A DNA stretch of 64,000 nucleotides from Myxococcales bacterium. Lineage in GTDB: Bacteria; Myxococcota_A; Polyangia; Polyangiales; Houyiibacteriaceae. Positions 63,822-64,000 of this stretch are shown piece by piece. The translations under genes and the position numbers were made by a program. The DNA lies in the NCBI GenBank assembly GCA_019637115.1, contig JAHBWH010000006.1, positions 37,135 to 101,134 of the forward strand, in the 5' to 3' direction. Below the pieces are notes generated by a model. The model saw only the letters and a list, made by a program, of their open reading frames with translations. It was not told where the DNA came from and searched no databases. Position 1 is the first letter of the stretch. Each line of letters begins with the position of its first letter.

Positions 63822-64000
63822 TTAGAGGTGCTCGGCGCGGGCGTCGGCCGGGAGGTCGGCGGCGAGCGCGCGCATCGCCGCGTCGAGGTCGATCGCGGGT
63901 GACCAGCCGAGCGCCTCGCGGCTCTCTCGCAGCGAGTACGTCGCGCGGCGCGTGAGGTAGCGGACGGCGCCCTCGGTCATGGGCGGGAGCAAGCGCCCTC
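63822..64000 (-). CDS. NAD-dependent epimerase/dehydratase, C-terminal fragment
   Basis: The reverse strand encodes ...GAVRYLTRRATYSLRESREA followed by LGWSPAIDLDAAMRALAADL and a TAA at 63822. This is the C-terminal tail common in extended SDR sugar-nucleotide epimerases/dehydratases (Y-S-x-x-K/E-A-R-x-x-L-G-W-x-P). The start is beyond the window. The exact enzyme cannot be told. Confidence 0.75.
   Translation of the reverse strand, partial: GRLLPPMTEGAVRYLTRRATYSLRESREALGWSPAIDLDAAMRALAADLPADARAEHL

Overview
The window is very GC-rich DNA from a predatory or social deltaproteobacterium-like genome, most plausibly Myxococcota (Polyangia, Sandaracinus-like). The evidence is of several kinds: PknB-type Ser/Thr kinases with PEGA tails, two MopE-type CNGxDDDCDG lipoproteins, an AgmX/PglI C-terminal domain protein, an ether-lipid alkylglycerone-phosphate synthase homologue, and many GC-rich intergenic tandem repeats. 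The genus assignment is inference.

Left part (1-28.4 kb), mostly housekeeping. It starts with a partial gshB, then an outer-membrane protein, uvrB, a porin-like barrel, a CTP-dependent polyprenol kinase relative, and a TSP3-repeat barrel. A tRNA-Ala(CGC) with its own promoter and terminator follows, then gcdH, a lipoprotein and bioF-bioD. Next is a roughly 3 kb gene-free region carrying four perfect 16-bp parS-type palindromes inside degenerate repeats. After it come a class B DnaJ, uppS-cdsA (ATGA overlap), a TetR regulator with an Mpo1-like protein, a PiT-like phosphate permease behind a clear Pho box, a large MopE/propeller lipoprotein and an AgmX/PglI-domain protein.

Middle part (28.4-43.6 kb), decayed and accessory DNA. 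It holds a truncated SMR transporter, a frameshifted PP2C phosphatase, a duplicated gene end and an antitoxin whose toxin is cut off. An E2 acyltransferase gene follows, whose E1-beta partner has lost about 85 N-terminal residues at a junction with foreign DNA. Beyond the junction are an AT-richer TIR-like effector gene, an IS630 element in two frames with perfect 19-bp ends, and a DDE + AAA ATPase transposon. Then come the three-Cys DUF5131 protein with its convergent partner TcmP, and a DUF488 protein.

The defence island continues with the DISARM core drmA-drmB-drmC (43.8-49.9 kb) without a recognisable DISARM methylase, drmD or drmE, followed by a co-oriented metallophosphoesterase.

Right part (51.3-64 kb): alkylglycerone-phosphate synthase homologue, TPR membrane protein, MopE-type lipoprotein, two Ser/Thr kinases (one with an N-terminal zinc-ribbon), a putative zinc-peptidase lipoprotein, mutS2 and the end of a sugar-nucleotide epimerase gene.

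A recurring oddity is that short copies of gene 3' ends lie just past the stop codon (bioD, the alkylglycerone-phosphate synthase homologue) or a few kb away (AgmX/PglI gene). Large low-complexity elements also occur as inverted copies about 8 kb apart.
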